A DNA stretch of 64,000 nucleotides from Streptomyces parvus (GTDB lineage Bacteria; Actinomycetota; Actinomycetes; Streptomycetales; Streptomycetaceae): positions 186,001 to 250,000 of the forward strand of contig NZ_BMRY01000008.1 in assembly GCF_014648875.1 (NCBI RefSeq), given 5' to 3'. Below, piece after piece: positions 16,379 through 25,432 of this stretch. Below the pieces are notes generated by a model that was given only the letters and a program-made list of their open reading frames with translations, had not been told where the DNA came from and searched no databases. The translations under genes and the position numbers were made by a program. How positions within the stretch are numbered: position 1 is the first letter of the stretch; every line of letters starts with the position of its first letter.

Positions 16379-18592
16379 ATGCCCCAGCCATCCGCGCAGG
16401 TCACAGCGGCCGAGATCTCCCGCATCGCGGGAGTCACGCGCGCCACCGTCAGCAACTGGCGCCGTCGGCACGACGACTTCCCGGCGCCGACGGGAGGCAA
16501 CGAGAGCAGCCCGCTGTACGACCTGACGGCGGTTCGGGCCTGGCTGGCCACGCGCGGCCACGCGGCGGCCACGAACGCCCTGGAGGAATTGCGCACCACT
16601 CTGCGCCTGCACCCCCGGGGCAGCGTCGCGGTGGCGAAACTGCTCCCGCTCGTACTCGCCGCGGCCCGCCGCGCTCCGGATGAGCTGACCGCGCTGGCCG
16701 AACTGCCGGACGCCGGCCTCGTCACCCACGCGGACGGCTCGGCCGCCCAGCTCGCCGACAGCGTCCCCGGCCCGGAAGCGGTCCGCTTCTCGCCGGAGGA
16801 CACGGCGGTGCTGCGGGCGCTCGCCCTGTGCGTACGGGACGAGGGCGGCGAGGCGGCCCTCGGCGTCCTCGCGGAGTGGGAGCTGGAGGACACGGCCGCG
16901 AGTGGCACGTACGTGACCCCGCTCCGGCTTGCAGACCTCGTGGCCCGGCTGGTTCCCGGCCGACCCGCCCGCGTCCTCGACCCCGCCTGTGGCAGCGGCT
17001 CCCTGCTCGCGGCGGCGTCCCGGCGGGGCGCGAGCGAGCTGTACGGTCAGGACAGCGTCCCCGTGCAGGCCCGGCGCAGCGCGGTCGCTCTGATGCTGGC
17101 GGCCCCGGACACGACGGTCACCGTCCGCATCGGGGACAGCCTCCGCGCCGACGCCTTCGAGCAGCTCACCGCGGACGCGGTCCTGTGCAACCCGCCTTAC
17201 GGGGACCGGGACTGGGGTCACGACGAGCTGGCCTACGACCCGCGCTGGGCCTACGGTGTGCCGCCGCGCGCCGAGTCGGAGCTGGCCTGGGTCCAGCACG
17301 CGCTCGCGCACCTGGAGCCGGGCGGCCACGCGGTGATGATCCTCCCTCCGGCCACGGCGTCCCGGGCGTCGGGCCGCCGCGTACGTATGGACCTCGTACG
17401 CAGCGGAGCTGTACGAGCCATCGTGGCCCTGCCGCCCGGCGCGGCGGCCCCCTTCCACGTCGGTCTCCACATCTGGGTGCTGCAACGCCCCGAACCGGCG
17501 GGCCCCGAACGCAAGTCGGTGCTGTTCGTCGACACGACGGTGGCGGGGGTGACGGGCGGCCCTGGCGACGCCCCCTCTTCCGGCGTGACGAGTGCGGGCA
17601 GACGTGGCGGAGGCCCGAACCCTGGCTCCTCTCGAACCAGCCGCTCCACGTTGGACTGGTCTGCGCTGTCGGGGACCGTGCTGACCCACTGGGAAGCGTT
17701 CACGGAGGCTCCCGACGACTTCGCCGATGAGCCGGGCGCAGCGCGCGCGGTCCCCGTGGTCGACCTGCTCGACGATGTCGTCGACCTCTCCCCCGCCCGG
17801 CATGTGCGGGTCTCACGGACCGACGTCGAACCGGCGGAGCTGGCGCGGGAAGCGGACGAGGCCCGACGCCGCCTCATCGCCCGGACGGAATCCCTGGGCG
17901 AGGCGGCGCGCTCGACCGACTGGCGCGCCGCCCCCGGCCCGTCGCCCCGCGAGTGGCGTACGGCCACGGCGGCGGACCTGGCCCGAGGCGGCGCGCTCAC
18001 CCTGCTCCGTACCGCGCCGGAGACGCGGGAGCCCGATCCCGCAGTCTCGGCGCTCCCCGTGCTCACGGGCGGGGACATCGCCCGGGGCACGGGACCGACC
18101 GGCGACCCGACAGGCCTGCGTACGGAATCTGCGCCGGTGGTGGCGGTGGGCGATGTGGTCGTACGAGCGGTCGCAGGCGGCGGCGGAGCGATGGCCCGCG
18201 TGGCGGACGAGGCGGACGAAGGCGCACTGCTCGGCCCCCAGGTCCACCTGTTCCGTCCCGATCCGTCGCGCCTCGACGCCTGGTTCCTCGCCGGCTTCCT
18301 GGGCGCGGAAGAAAACATCGCCGCGGCGTCGACCGGCAGCACGATCGTGCACGTCAGTCCCGGCCGGCTGCGCGTACCGCTCCTGCCTCTGGAGGAACAG
18401 CGCCGCTACGGCGAGGCGTTCCGCCGCGTGAACGAGCTGCGGTCGGAGGCACGGCACGCCGCAGAACTGGCCGAGCGCATGGCGGGGCTGCTGGCGGGCG
18501 GGCTGACGGGGGGCGGGCTGGTACCGCCGCCGGGGGCGGACGGGCCGTCGCCCACGGACCCGGCTCAGCACACATCCGACGCTTCGGCCTGA
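16379..18592 (+). CDS. HTH - N6-adenine methylase - specificity-domain fusion protein
   Basis: Protein of 737 residues. Residues about 8-60 form a MerR/HTH-like DNA-binding segment (ISRIAGVTRATVSNWRRR). An N6-adenine methyltransferase core follows, with SAM motif LDPACGSGSLL near residue 200 and catalytic NPPYGDRDWG near 270. The C-terminal half resembles a single type I specificity half-subunit: LLGPQVHLFRPDP, GSTIVHVSPGRLRVPLLPL and a terminal coiled region rich in RSEARHAAELAERM. ATG at 16379 with AGGA upstream; a TTG 12 codons earlier is less likely. It precedes hsdM by 90 nt. No nuclease motif, so it may be an orphan methylase or a regulator that reads methyl status. Confidence 0.8.
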   Translation: MPQPSAQVTAAEISRIAGVTRATVSNWRRRHDDFPAPTGGNESSPLYDLTAVRAWLATRGHAAATNALEELRTTLRLHPRGSVAVAKLLPLVLAAARRAPDELTALAELPDAGLVTHADGSAAQLADSVPGPEAVRFSPEDTAVLRALALCVRDEGGEAALGVLAEWELEDTAASGTYVTPLRLADLVARLVPGRPARVLDPACGSGSLLAAASRRGASELYGQDSVPVQARRSAVALMLAAPDTTVTVRIGDSLRADAFEQLTADAVLCNPPYGDRDWGHDELAYDPRWAYGVPPRAESELAWVQHALAHLEPGGHAVMILPPATASRASGRRVRMDLVRSGAVRAIVALPPGAAAPFHVGLHIWVLQRPEPAGPERKSVLFVDTTVAGVTGGPGDAPSSGVTSAGRRGGGPNPGSSRTSRSTLDWSALSGTVLTHWEAFTEAPDDFADEPGAARAVPVVDLLDDVVDLSPARHVRVSRTDVEPAELAREADEARRRLIARTESLGEAARSTDWRAAPGPSPREWRTATAADLARGGALTLLRTAPETREPDPAVSALPVLTGGDIARGTGPTGDPTGLRTESAPVVAVGDVVVRAVAGGGGAMARVADEADEGALLGPQVHLFRPDPSRLDAWFLAGFLGAEENIAAASTGSTIVHVSPGRLRVPLLPLEEQRRYGEAFRRVNELRSEARHAAELAERMAGLLAGGLTGGGLVPPPGADGPSPTDPAQHTSDASA

Positions 18593-18682
18593 ATCGGCAC
18601 CAAGAACGCCACGTACCGACCACACTTGTACGCACCCGTCCCGGCACGTTGGGCGGGAGTCCGAAAGGAATCCGGGGAACCC

Positions 18683-20695
18683 TTGAACAGCAACAAGCAC
18701 ACGGAGCTGGCGAACCACGCCTGGTCCGTCGCCGACCTCCTGCGCGGCGACTACAAGCAGTCCGACTACGGAAAGGTCATCCTTCCGTTCACCGTGCTGC
18801 GCCGCCTGGAATGCGTACTGGAGCCGACGAGGGCGAAGGTCGCCGAGACGGCGGCCCTGTACGAGAGCCAGGAGATCGACGGGGACTACTTCCTCCGGAA
18901 GGCGTCGGGTCACTCGTTCTACAACAAGAGCGCGCTGACCCTGAAGATGATCGCCGCCGACCCGCAGAACGCGGCGAAGAACCTTCAGGTGTACGTCGGT
19001 TCGTTCTCGGAGAACGCGACCGAGGTCCTGGACAAGTACGAGTTCGCGCAGCAGATCAAGAAGCTGGACAGCGCGAACCTGCTGTACCAGGTGATCGGCA
19101 AGTTCACGGACCTGGACCTGCGCCCCGAGGTCGTGTCCAACCACAACATGGGCTACATCTTCGAGGAGCTGATCCGCCGCTTCGCGGAGCAGTCCAACGA
19201 GACCGCGGGTGAGCACTTCACGCCGCGCGAAGTCATCCGGCTCATGGTCAACCTGCTGATCGCCCCGGACGGCGACGCGCTGAGCCTGCCGGGTGTCGTG
19301 CGTACGGTCATGGACCCGGCGTGCGGCACCGGCGGCATGCTGAGCGCGGCCGAGGAGCACATCAAGGCACTCAACCCGGACGCCACGGTGGAGGTGCACG
19401 GGCAGGAGCTCAACCCGGAGTCGTGGGCGATCTGCCGGTCCGACCTGATGATCAAGGGGCAGGACCCGGAGAACATCGCGTTCGGCAACTCGTTCTCGGA
19501 CGACGGTCACGCGAGGGAGAGGTTCGACTACCTCCTGGCGAACCCGCCGTTCGGGGTGGAGTGGAAGAAGGTGAAGGAGGATGTCGAGTACGAGCACACG
19601 AACCTCGGCGACTCCGGCCGCTTCGGCGCGGGCCTTCCGCGGATCAACGACGGTTCGCTGCTCTTCCTCCAGCACATGATCTCGAAGATGAAGCCGGTGG
19701 ACGCGAAGGGCGGGGGCGGCTCGCGCATCGCCATCGTCTTCAACGGCTCCCCGCTCTTCACGGGCGCGGCCGGCTCGGGAGAGTCGGAGATCCGCCGCTG
19801 GATCCTGGAGAACGACTGGCTGGAGGCCATCGTCGCGCTCCCGGACCAGCTCTTCTACAACACGGGCATCTCGACGTACTTCTGGATCCTGACGAACCGG
19901 AAGGACGCCCAGCACAAGGGCAAGGTGGTGCTGCTGGACGCGCGCGACCAGTGGGTGAAGATGCGGAAGTCGCTGGGCGACAAGCGCAAGGAACTGGGCG
20001 ACGGGTCGGGTGGCAGGCCGAACCACATCGGCGACATCACACGGTTGTACGGGGACGCGGTGGCTGCTGCGGCGGACGCGGATCACCCGCTGCACGGGAA
20101 GGTGAAGGTCTTCGAGAACTCGGCCTTCGGGTACCAGCGGATCACGGTGGAGCGGCCGTTGAAGCTCCGGTTCGAGCTGACGGAGGAGACGCTGGCGGCG
20201 CTGGAGGCGTCGAAGGCGATCCAGAAGCTGCCGAACGCGGCGGCGCTGGTGGACGCCTTCAAGGCGATGGAGGGCGCCCGGTCCTGGGCGACGAAATCCG
20301 AGGCGTGGGTGGCGCTGAAGGACGCGGCGGTGGCGGCCGGCACGACGTGGCCGACCGGGGCTCCGTTCAGCAAGGCGTTGCGGGAGGCGGTGGGGGTGCG
20401 GGATCCGGGGGGCGAGGTGCAGATGGCGAAGGGGCAGAAGGAGCCGGACGCGGAGCTTCGGGATAACGAGAACGTGCCGCTGGGTGAGGACGTGGAGGAG
20501 TACCTGAAGCGGGAGGTATGCCCGCATGTGGCGGACGCGTGGATCGACCATACGAAGACGAAGGTGGGGTATGAGATTCCGTTCACGCGGCACTTTTACG
20601 TGTACAAGCCGCCGCGGCCGTTGACGGAGATCGATGCGGAACTGAAGGCGCTTGAGGCGGAAATCCAGGCACTGTTGGGCGAGGTGACTCAGTGA
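18683..20695 (+). CDS. hsdM: Type I restriction-modification methyltransferase subunit
   Basis: Subunit of 670 residues that methylates adenine and stabilises the type I complex. The N-terminal HsdM_N helical domain shows LANHAWSVADLLRG and VILPFTVLRRLE. The SAM motif VMDPACGTGGML lies near residue 208 and the catalytic motif ANPPFGVEW near 285. GEHFTPREVIRLMV is also characteristic. The TTG at 18683 with GGGGAA upstream starts exactly where family homology begins; another TTG 19 codons earlier lacks a binding site. It ends in a GTGA overlap with hsdS. Length is somewhat above the E. coli-type HsdM (about 530) because of an extended C-terminal region. Confidence 0.93.
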   Translation: MNSNKHTELANHAWSVADLLRGDYKQSDYGKVILPFTVLRRLECVLEPTRAKVAETAALYESQEIDGDYFLRKASGHSFYNKSALTLKMIAADPQNAAKNLQVYVGSFSENATEVLDKYEFAQQIKKLDSANLLYQVIGKFTDLDLRPEVVSNHNMGYIFEELIRRFAEQSNETAGEHFTPREVIRLMVNLLIAPDGDALSLPGVVRTVMDPACGTGGMLSAAEEHIKALNPDATVEVHGQELNPESWAICRSDLMIKGQDPENIAFGNSFSDDGHARERFDYLLANPPFGVEWKKVKEDVEYEHTNLGDSGRFGAGLPRINDGSLLFLQHMISKMKPVDAKGGGGSRIAIVFNGSPLFTGAAGSGESEIRRWILENDWLEAIVALPDQLFYNTGISTYFWILTNRKDAQHKGKVVLLDARDQWVKMRKSLGDKRKELGDGSGGRPNHIGDITRLYGDAVAAAADADHPLHGKVKVFENSAFGYQRITVERPLKLRFELTEETLAALEASKAIQKLPNAAALVDAFKAMEGARSWATKSEAWVALKDAAVAAGTTWPTGAPFSKALREAVGVRDPGGEVQMAKGQKEPDAELRDNENVPLGEDVEEYLKREVCPHVADAWIDHTKTKVGYEIPFTRHFYVYKPPRPLTEIDAELKALEAEIQALLGEVTQ

Positions 20696-21975
20696 CACTA
20701 CAACGCATCAAAGATGTTGCACGCATCAATCAACATGTACTCCCGGAAAGCACTGACCCCAACTTTCGTTTTCGATACATCGATATCGGAGCAGTAGATA
20801 ACATCGGGAATGTAACCATCCCAGATGAAGACTCGATCTTCTCTTCCGCTCCGTCCCGCGCACGTCGTAAGGCGCTTCCTGGATCCGTCCTGGTGTCGAC
20901 GGTCAGGACATATCTACGCGCGATTGCCGTGGCACCTAAACATGAATCACCACTCGTTTTCTCGACGGGTTTCGCAGTCTTGGATGCCCAACCGGGCGTC
21001 AGCGGACGATTTCTCGGATATCACTGCCGTTCACAACCATTCGTTGATGAGGTTGTCGCTCGCTCGACCGGAGTAAGCTATCCAGCGATCAACGCGTCCG
21101 AAATCGGCAACTTGCCCATCTCACTGCCCCCGCTCAAGGAACAACACCGCATCGCCGACTTCCTCGACGCCGAGACCGCCCGCATCGACCAGCTCGCGTC
21201 TCTTCGGCTTCAACAGGCCTCCACTCTGGACGAGCGCTACGTCTCGGCCGTCTCAGAGCTGACCACACCGGGCATCGGCTCGGGCCGGGTCCGCTCGACG
21301 ACCTGGCCCTGGCTCCCCCGGTCCCTCACCACCGCCCGGCTCGGCTACATGGCCCGGGTACAGACGGGTGTCACGGTGCACAACGCCCGCGAACCTGGCC
21401 CTGACGACGCAGAATTTCCCTACCTCCGCGTGGCCAACGTGCAGGGAGAATGGGTGGATCTCACCGAAACAAAGACCATCATCATTCCGCGGAACATGGC
21501 GCGGCGTTCGACACTCCGCGCCGGAGACGTGGTCATGACGGAAGCAAACGGGAATCCGGACAACCTCGGGCGAGGTGCAGTCTGGAGCGGTGCAGTCGCC
21601 AATATGGTGCACCAGAATCACGTCTTCGCCATTCGAGTCGACCAGGACAAGATGATCCCTGAATACTTGTCCGCCTTGCTGGCCTCCAACCATGGGCGAC
21701 GATATTTTCGGTTCACCTCAAATCAGGTGGGAATCGCCACGACAAGCAGCTCTAAGGTGCTCGCTTTCCCCGTCCCTCTGCTGGATCTCGCCCAACAGGC
21801 CGCAGTCGTTGACGAGTACAGAAAGCTCCGCTCGACGATTACTCGCACGAGGGCAGCCTTGACACGTCAGAGTGGTGTGCTCGCCGAACGCCGCCAAGCC
21901 CTCATCACCGCCGCCGTAACCGGCCAGTTCGACGTCTCCACCGCCAGCGGCCGCAACGTAACGGACGGAGTGTAG
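20692..21975 (+). CDS. hsdS: Type I restriction-modification specificity subunit
   Basis: Specificity protein of 427 residues with two target-recognition domains. TRD1 spans about residues 1-140 and TRD2 about 215-360. Each is followed by a conserved helical spacer: PPLKEQHRIADFLDAETARI after TRD1, and LAQQAAVVDEYRKLR ending in ERRQALITAAVTGQFDV after TRD2. GTG start overlaps the hsdM stop. Base composition is mosaic: the TRD coding stretches (around 20700-21110 and 21400-21780) are visibly AT-richer than the conserved spacers, as expected if TRDs were swapped in by recombination. The recognition sequence cannot be read from the protein. Confidence 0.92.
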   Translation: MTLQRIKDVARINQHVLPESTDPNFRFRYIDIGAVDNIGNVTIPDEDSIFSSAPSRARRKALPGSVLVSTVRTYLRAIAVAPKHESPLVFSTGFAVLDAQPGVSGRFLGYHCRSQPFVDEVVARSTGVSYPAINASEIGNLPISLPPLKEQHRIADFLDAETARIDQLASLRLQQASTLDERYVSAVSELTTPGIGSGRVRSTTWPWLPRSLTTARLGYMARVQTGVTVHNAREPGPDDAEFPYLRVANVQGEWVDLTETKTIIIPRNMARRSTLRAGDVVMTEANGNPDNLGRGAVWSGAVANMVHQNHVFAIRVDQDKMIPEYLSALLASNHGRRYFRFTSNQVGIATTSSSKVLAFPVPLLDLAQQAAVVDEYRKLRSTITRTRAALTRQSGVLAERRQALITAAVTGQFDVSTASGRNVTDGV

Positions 21976-21977
21976 GT

Positions 21978-24900
21978 ATGGCCCCCATCCACCACGAGTC
22001 CGCCTTCGGCGAGGCCATAGTCGCCGCCATGTGCGAGCGCGGCTGGCGCGAGGCCCGGCCCGAGGACTACCAGGCCGACCTCGGCCTGGACACCAACGAG
22101 CTGTTCACGTTCATCGGCGAGACGCAGATCGACGAGTGGAACGACCTCCTCGCCGTCTACGGCAACAACGTCAACGAGGCCCAGCGCGGCTTCGCCCAGC
22201 GCCTCGACCGGGCCATCAGCGACGACGGCCTGCTGACCGTCCTCCGTAACGGCGTCAAAGACCGGGGCGTCCGGCTCCGCGTGGCCTACTTCAAGCCGAA
22301 TCTCGTCGCCGCCGACTCCGTCCTCGACGGCTACCGGGCCAACCGCCTCACCGTCGTACGCGAACTCGTCTACGCCACCAAGCAGGCCGACTGGGGCAAC
22401 AAGCTCGACCTGACCCTGTTCCTCAACGGCATCCCTCTCGCCACCGCCGAGCTGAAGAACCCCCTCACTCGCCAAGGCGTCGAACAGGCCAAGGAGCAGT
22501 ACCGCACCGACCGCGACCCCACCGAGCTGATCTTCACGCGCCGGGTCATCGCCAACTTCGCCGTCGACCCGGACCTGGTCTTCGTCGCGACCCAGCTCCG
22601 GGGCAAGAACACCCGCTTCCTGCCCTTCAACACCGGCTCCAACGGCGCCGGCCAGCCCGGCGGGGCCGGAAACCCGGACCCGACCGCGTACGGCACGTAC
22701 GCCACCTCCTACCTCTGGGAGCAGGTCTGGGCGCGGGACAACTGGCTCGACCTGCTCCAGCGGTTCGTGCACCAGCAGAAGACCAAGACGCCCGGTGGCG
22801 GGACGACCAAGGCGACGATCTTCCCGCGCTTCCACCAGTGGGACGTGGTGAAGCGGCTGACCACCCACGCCGCCACCCACGGTGTCGGGCAGAACTACCT
22901 GGTCATGGCCTCGGCCGGTTCCGGGAAGTCGAACACCATCGGCTGGCTCGCCCACCGCCTGAGCGACCTGCACGCCGACACCGACCCGCGCACCCTCGAC
23001 ACCGAGGCCCTCGCGGCCGGGCGGGTCACGCCGGGGGCTCCGGTCTTCGACAAGGTCATCGTGATCACCGATCGCCGCAACCTGGACGCCCAGCTCCGGG
23101 AAACCGTCGGCAGCTTCTCGCAGACCGAGGGCTTGGTCGTCAAGGTCGACGAGAAGCACGGGGCGAAGAGCGAACAGCTCGCCCGCGCGCTGTCCCGGGA
23201 CACCGGCAAGATCGTGACGGTCACCCTTCACTCGTTCCCCGCTCTGCTGGACTACATCAAGCGCAACCCGACCGAGCTGACCGGCACCAGCTTCGCGATC
23301 ATCGTGGACGAGGCGCACTCCTCGCAGTCGGGCGACGCCGCCACCGCCGTACGAGCAGCCCTCCGGGACCTCGGTCTGGACTCGGACTCCGAGGACCAGG
23401 GAACCACCACCGTCACGGTCGACGAGAAGCTCAAGAAGAAGGCGATCGAGCGCTCGCGGGCCGCGAACCTCTCCTACTTCGCGTTCACCGCCACCCCCAA
23501 GGCCAAGACGCTCGAACTCTTCGGCACGGAACACACAGTGGACGGCAAGGCGGTCTACCGGCCCTTCCACACGTACTCCATGCGCCAGGCCATCGAGGAA
23601 GGTTTCATCCTCGACCCGCTGCGGAACTACGTCACGTACAACACGTACTGGAAGCTGGTGAACCAGAACCCGGACGAGCGCGAGGTCGACCCCGCGAAGG
23701 CGAACGGCCTGCTCGCCCGGTACGCGCTCACCCATGAGCACACCGTCTCCCAGCACGCCCAGGTGATCGTCGAGCACTTCCTCGCCCACTCGCGCGGCCG
23801 GCTCGGCGGGCGGGCCAAGTCCATGGTGGTCACGGCTTCTCGGGAGTCGGCCGCACACATGGCCCGGGCCATCAAGAGCTACATCAAGGACCTCGACTAC
23901 GACACCAAGTACCCGGACCTGGGTGTGCTCGTCGCGTTCTCCGGCTCGCTCACCATCGAGGGCGAGGAGACGACCGAGCCGAAGGAGAACGGCGGCATTT
24001 CGGAGGGCGCCCTGCCGAAGGCGTTCGCGTACACCCGCGCCGACGACAAGGCGGCGAAAGCCGGCGGGCGTGGCCAGCAGGAGTACAAGATCCTGGTGGT
24101 CGCGGAGAAGTACCAGACCGGCTTCGACCAGCCGCTGCTGACGACGATGTACGTCAACAAGAAGCTGACCGGCATCTCCGCCGTGCAGACCCTCTCCCGC
24201 CTCAACCGCACCGCCGAGCGCAAGACCCAGGCGGACCTGGCCGTGCTCGACTTCGCCAACGAGGCCGAGGACATCCAGGACGCGTTCCGCCCGTACTTCG
24301 AGGAGGCGATGACCCTCCCCTCCGACCCGAACCTGCTCTACACCGCGCAGAGCCGGGTCATGTCGGCGCCGATCATCTCGGAGCCGGAGATGGACGAATT
24401 CGCCGCCGCGTACTTCGAGGCGAAGGAGAAGGCAGCCGGTTCGCAGGCCAAGTGGGAGAAGCTGCACGCCGAGTTGTACCGGCTCCTCTCACCCGCCGTC
24501 GCCCGCTTCACCCCGCTCCTGGAGAGCGAGGACGAGGACGACGTGGAGACGGCGGAGGACTTCCGCGCGGACCTCAACGACTACGTGCGCAAGTACGGCT
24601 TCCTCGCCCAGATCGTGCCCTACCGCGACGCCGAGCTGGAACGCCTGCACCTGTACGGCCGCTACCTCCTCAACCGGCTCCCGCGCCGGGCGGACGGCGG
24701 CGTCGACATCGGCGAGATCGACCTCAGCCATCTGCGGGTCGAGAAGACGGGCGAGCACGACGTCTCCCTCTCCCCGGAGGGACCGGCCGAGCTCAGGGGA
24801 TTCGGCGACGGTACGGGTGGGGCCGCGGAGGCCGAGAAGTCGCTGCTCTCCGAGCTGATCGACCAGTTCAACGCCAAGTTCGGCACGGACTTCACCGAAG

Positions 24901-25157
24901 AGGACGTGCGGAAGCCGTTCAACGAGGCGTTGGCCGAGGGCAAGGTGCGGGCCGCCGCCGTCGTCAACGACGAGAACAACTTCGGCAAGGTCTTCGACAA
25001 GGTCTTCGCCGACAAGATGGCCGACCACATCGAGTCGACGGCCGGCATGGGACGGCAGTACTTCGGCCCCGACAAGAGCTTCCGGTCCAACCTGGACCGC
25101 AGCGCCCGCCGGGCGGCCTGGCGGATGATCCGCCGCGACGAGGGCGTGGACGAATAG
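21978..25157 (+). CDS. hsdR: Type I restriction endonuclease/translocase subunit
   Basis: Large subunit of 1059 residues that translocates and cleaves unmodified DNA. The N-terminal PD-(D/E)XK nuclease shows LDLTLFLNGIP and ATAELKNPLT near residue 150. The SF2 motor has Walker A MASAGSGKSNT near residue 315, DEAH in IIVDEAHSSQSG near 445, motif III FTATPKAKT, and motif VI region TLSRLNRTAERK near 735. The C-terminal helical HsdM/S-binding region follows. ATG start 2 nt after hsdS with GGAG inside the end of hsdS. All motor and nuclease residues appear intact, so the type I system looks functional. Confidence 0.94.
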   Translation: MAPIHHESAFGEAIVAAMCERGWREARPEDYQADLGLDTNELFTFIGETQIDEWNDLLAVYGNNVNEAQRGFAQRLDRAISDDGLLTVLRNGVKDRGVRLRVAYFKPNLVAADSVLDGYRANRLTVVRELVYATKQADWGNKLDLTLFLNGIPLATAELKNPLTRQGVEQAKEQYRTDRDPTELIFTRRVIANFAVDPDLVFVATQLRGKNTRFLPFNTGSNGAGQPGGAGNPDPTAYGTYATSYLWEQVWARDNWLDLLQRFVHQQKTKTPGGGTTKATIFPRFHQWDVVKRLTTHAATHGVGQNYLVMASAGSGKSNTIGWLAHRLSDLHADTDPRTLDTEALAAGRVTPGAPVFDKVIVITDRRNLDAQLRETVGSFSQTEGLVVKVDEKHGAKSEQLARALSRDTGKIVTVTLHSFPALLDYIKRNPTELTGTSFAIIVDEAHSSQSGDAATAVRAALRDLGLDSDSEDQGTTTVTVDEKLKKKAIERSRAANLSYFAFTATPKAKTLELFGTEHTVDGKAVYRPFHTYSMRQAIEEGFILDPLRNYVTYNTYWKLVNQNPDEREVDPAKANGLLARYALTHEHTVSQHAQVIVEHFLAHSRGRLGGRAKSMVVTASRESAAHMARAIKSYIKDLDYDTKYPDLGVLVAFSGSLTIEGEETTEPKENGGISEGALPKAFAYTRADDKAAKAGGRGQQEYKILVVAEKYQTGFDQPLLTTMYVNKKLTGISAVQTLSRLNRTAERKTQADLAVLDFANEAEDIQDAFRPYFEEAMTLPSDPNLLYTAQSRVMSAPIISEPEMDEFAAAYFEAKEKAAGSQAKWEKLHAELYRLLSPAVARFTPLLESEDEDDVETAEDFRADLNDYVRKYGFLAQIVPYRDAELERLHLYGRYLLNRLPRRADGGVDIGEIDLSHLRVEKTGEHDVSLSPEGPAELRGFGDGTGGAAEAEKSLLSELIDQFNAKFGTDFTEEDVRKPFNEALAEGKVRAAAVVNDENNFGKVFDKVFADKMADHIESTAGMGRQYFGPDKSFRSNLDRSARRAAWRMIRRDEGVDE

Positions 25158-25173
25158 TCGCCCCGTAGGTGGA

Positions 25174-25218
25174 GGGGCCCCGCCGTGAGCGCCGCCCAGG
25201 CGTTTGCGGTGGGGCCCT
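25174..25218. terminator. Convergent terminator between hsdR and DUF397 gene
   Basis: An 11-bp stem with two G-T pairs (25174-25184 with 25208-25218) and a 23-nt loop, located 17 nt after the hsdR stop and 11 nt from the stop of the opposite-strand DUF397 gene. It could serve both transcripts. Confidence 0.5.
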
Positions 25219-25228
25219 GTCCGTGGCT

Positions 25229-25432
25229 TCAGCCCGCCACGAAGCCAACGAATCCGTTCCAAGCCCCAGGGCCTACAGTCAGGACAGGACCACCGAGCTG
25301 CTTCGAATCCCGCACGTGCACCTGCGTGTTGGAGGACGCAACCTCAACACACTCGCCGCCATTGCCCGTGCTGTGACTGCTCTTGGTCCACGCCGACTCA
25401 GGTAGGGCCGACACGGAACGTTGGACGGTCAT
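25229..25432 (-). CDS. DUF397 small protein
   Basis: Protein of 67 residues with the complete DUF397 pattern: WTKSSHSTGNGGECVEVA, then VHVRDSKQLGGPVLTVGPGAW. Such proteins are encoded next to WhiJ-like XRE regulators in Streptomyces and are thought to bind or modulate them. The ATG overlaps the stop of the XRE regulator in an ATGA, so the two are co-translated. Together with the divergent HATPase gene it forms the standard trio of WhiJ/AbaA-type clusters. Confidence 0.88.
   Translation of the reverse strand: MTVQRSVSALPESAWTKSSHSTGNGGECVEVASSNTQVHVRDSKQLGGPVLTVGPGAWNGFVGFVAG

Noticed and set aside
21867..24467. Long minus-strand open frame of 866 codons opposite hsdR
   Set aside because: Antisense shadow caused by high GC3; composition is Val/Gly/Leu-rich without motifs, while hsdR on the plus strand is certain.
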